From the NCBI RefSeq assembly GCF_031583145.1, contig NZ_CP134050.1:779739-843738 (forward strand): a stretch of 64,000 nucleotides of DNA, written 5' to 3'. The stretch is from Brevibacillus brevis (GTDB lineage Bacteria > Bacillota > Bacilli > Brevibacillales > Brevibacillaceae). A program made the translations under genes and the position numbers. This document shows, piece by piece, positions 62,377 through 64,000 of this stretch; the first letter of the stretch is position 1; every line of letters starts with the position of its first letter. Under the pieces are notes generated by a model, which ran no database searches, was not told the DNA's origin, and worked only from the letters and a program-made list of their open reading frames with translations.

Positions 62377-62841
62377 TTAGTTGGTTCCTCCCTTGTATTT
62401 GGACGTCAGCTCGTTTCGCTTGCTGACAATGATCTCCAGCTTTTCATCAAAGCTTTGCAGCAGATCCTGCATTCGCTCGATCTTGCTTCGTAGCAGGTTG
62501 CGCTGGGGTCTGAGGGTATCCTCGAGCTTCTGCAGCATTTCGATTCGCTTGAGCAGCTCGGGTCCGTCCAGATCGCGGTTCTTGTAGTTCTCGTTGTAGA
62601 ACTCCCGCTGCTGCTCGTAAAGGCGGCCGAGCTCCACCATCTCCTTGATTTCGCCCAGACTGGCTCCAAGCAGATCGCGCATGTCCTTGACGTGTAAAAT
62701 CCGTTCGACGTCTTCTTCGGTGTACATGCGGTAACCGCCATCGGTTCTCCCGGATGGGGAGACCAGTCCCAGCTCTTCATAATAGCGGAGCGCTCGTTTG
62801 GTCAGCTTCGTTTTTTGCGCGACCTCATCGATTTTGTACAA
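62377..62841 (-). CDS. MerR family transcriptional regulator
   Basis: This ~154-residue regulator has the MerR winged helix (YKIDEVAQKTKLTKRALRYYEELGLVSPSGRTDGGYRMYTEEDVERI) and a long dimerisation coiled coil (~80-150) with no added ligand domain. The start is taken as TTG 62841, as GGGAGGGG lies at the right distance; ATG 62856 would place that site inside the gene. A promoter with a 20-base spacer and a perfect palindrome between the boxes lies upstream, the standard MerR arrangement, so it probably autoactivates with the MFS exporter. Confidence 0.9.
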   Translation of the reverse strand: MYKIDEVAQKTKLTKRALRYYEELGLVSPSGRTDGGYRMYTEEDVERILHVKDMRDLLGASLGEIKEMVELGRLYEQQREFYNENYKNRDLDGPELLKRIEMLQKLEDTLRPQRNLLRSKIERMQDLLQSFDEKLEIIVSKRNELTSKYKGGTN

Positions 62842-62888
62842 CAGATCCCCTCCCATCCTTTCGCGTTCCTCCCGTATCGTTTCGGTAC

Positions 62889-62924
62889 AACAATAACATT
62901 AACGTAAACGTTATTGTTTTGCAA
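62889..62924 (-). promoter_or_regulatory. MerR-type promoter of the MerR/MFS operon
   Basis: On the minus strand, -35 TTGCAA (62924-62919), a 20-base spacer, and -10 TGTTAT (62898-62893). Within the spacer lies the perfect palindrome TAACGT-aa-ACGTTA (62900-62913). An outer pair AACAATAAC / GTTATTGTT (62889-62897, 62910-62918) is also perfect. The over-long spacer fits promoters that MerR proteins activate by twisting DNA. Confidence 0.75.
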
Positions 62925-63051
62925 TGTGAAATTTTTTCGCTTCCGTATAGGTTTTCCTAAAAAGCGTTTTCACAGCAAAGGAGACATTCTGCCTTCCTTG
63001 AGAGATAATGGTAGAGAAGCATGGAAGATCATCCGAAAAGAGGGAGAAGCG

Positions 63052-64000
63052 ATGCACTATCGCCGTTTGGGCAACAGCGGCCTCAAGGTCTCGGCTCTGG
63101 GTTTGGGCACCAATTCATTCGGAGGACGGGCGGACGAGACTGCTTCCGCCAGAATCATTCATCAAGCGATCGAGAGCGGGATTACGTTTATCGATACGGC
63201 CAATATTTACACCAATACCGAATCGGAGCGCATCATCGGGGCGGCGCTGGAAGGAAGGCGGCATGAAGTCGTGCTGGCGACCAAGGCTGGCCTGGTGCGC
63301 GGCGAAGGCCCCAACCGGCGGGGCTCATCGCGGTATCACCTGGTCAGCGAGCTGGAGGGCAGCCTGAGACGGCTGCGGACGGACTATGTGGACTTGTACC
63401 AGATCCATACGTTCGATCCTGAGACGCCGTTGGAAGAGACGCTGCGGGCGCTCGACGACATGGTGAGATCCGGCAAGGTCCGCTATATCGGGGCATCCAA
63501 CTATGCGGCGTGGGAATTGGCAAAAGCGCTCGGCATCAGCGAGCGGGAAGGTCTCAACCGCTTCGTTTCCACCCAGGTCAGCTACTCGCTTGCCGACCGG
63601 ACGCCGGAGAGGGAGCTGGTGCCGGCTTGCCTGGACATGGGCGTGGGGATCATTCCGTATTTTCCGCTGGCCGGCGGGATTTTGACCGGAAAGTACGCCG
63701 CTGTGGATGAGGTGCCGAAAGGGTCACGCGCCGATATCGAACCGCGCTTTACCCGCTTTTTGAAGGAAGACAAGGTCGCTTTTGGCCAGCGTGTAAGCGA
63801 GATGGCCAAGGGACTGGGGTATTCGTCAAGCGTTCTTTCCCTCGCCTGGCTGATGCACCAGCCTGTGGTTTCGACTGTGATCGTGGGCGCGACTCGCGTA
63901 GAACAGCTGCTGGACAACGTGCAGAGCGCTTCGGTCAGACTGGACGAGGAGACGCTGGCCGCTTTGGATCAGCTCAGCGATTCGTACCGTTACGGGGAGC
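63052..64000 (+). CDS. Aldo/keto reductase (partial, cut by the window end)
   Basis: The first ~316 residues of an NADPH-dependent aldo/keto reductase of the YghZ/Kvbeta-like group are present: MHYRRLGNSGLKVSALGLGT at the start, catalytic tetrad Asp48 (FIDTANIY), Tyr53, Lys78 (ATKAG) and His119 (YQIHTFD), and the cofactor-binding SVLSLAWLMHQPVVSTVIVGATR. Only the last few residues are missing. The start is ATG 63052 behind AGAGGGAGAAGC. It is divergent from the MerR gene and alone in view. The substrate is unknown. Confidence 0.92.
   Translation, partial: MHYRRLGNSGLKVSALGLGTNSFGGRADETASARIIHQAIESGITFIDTANIYTNTESERIIGAALEGRRHEVVLATKAGLVRGEGPNRRGSSRYHLVSELEGSLRRLRTDYVDLYQIHTFDPETPLEETLRALDDMVRSGKVRYIGASNYAAWELAKALGISEREGLNRFVSTQVSYSLADRTPERELVPACLDMGVGIIPYFPLAGGILTGKYAAVDEVPKGSRADIEPRFTRFLKEDKVAFGQRVSEMAKGLGYSSSVLSLAWLMHQPVVSTVIVGATRVEQLLDNVQSASVRLDEETLAALDQLSDSYRYGE

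Overview
The window looks like chromosomal DNA of a GC-rich, endospore-forming member of the Bacillota. The genus Brevibacillus (Paenibacillaceae) fits best, but this is inferred from gene content and style, not from a marker gene. Supporting signs are strong AGGAGG-type ribosome binding sites, frequent GTG and TTG starts, Bacillus-type lipoproteins, a Bacillus-order purine operon followed by a yerA-like adenine deaminase, a YjcZ-type sporulation micropeptide, and a Tad pilus locus without the Gram-negative secretin. I saw no rRNA, tRNA, CRISPR array, insertion sequence or phage gene. Most genes are intact and densely packed, with clear factor-independent terminators between units.

Layout. 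1-2453: the end of a membrane protein gene, a cytosolic gamma-glutamyltransferase, a small membrane protein and a CDGSH iron-sulfur protein. 2752-15329: a complete Gram-positive Tad (Flp) pilus locus with prepilin peptidase, CpaB, TadZ/CpaE, TadA, TadB, TadC, one Flp pilin, TadE and TadG. Interleaved are two paralogous VWA lipoproteins, a secreted protein with 24 PGDV-type pentapeptides, a polytopic membrane protein and a tandem pair of small membrane proteins. Two 23-bp near-identical direct repeats (2183 and 15415) flank this block. 15473-20295: a lipoprotein, a DUF169 protein, an unrecognised exported protein, an M29 aminopeptidase and an iron-containing alcohol dehydrogenase.

20504-32243: de novo purine synthesis. 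purC-S-Q-L-F-M-N forms one overlapping operon. It is followed by about 1 kb of three tandem ~303-bp units, each able to fold into a long nested hairpin, then a small basic protein and purH-purD. purC and purH have near-identical promoters, each with the same 14-bp element at the same distance from the -10 box, so the two halves are probably co-regulated. purE, purK and purB are not in the window. A MarR/MFS operon, two small membrane proteins and a yerA-like adenine deaminase follow.

36763-64000: mostly uptake and regulation. In order: a branched-chain amino acid ABC importer (livJ-H-M-G-F), a YjcZ-type micropeptide, catalase with a Fur/PerR-type box on its promoter, a LysR regulator, a C45 acyltransferase-like enzyme with an oligopeptide ABC importer, a MocR-type regulator with AzlCD, an IclR regulator divergent from a PotABCD-like importer plus an M20 peptidase, a MerR/MFS operon, and an aldo/keto reductase cut by the window end. 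Candidate CodY boxes lie upstream of the liv and peptide operons.
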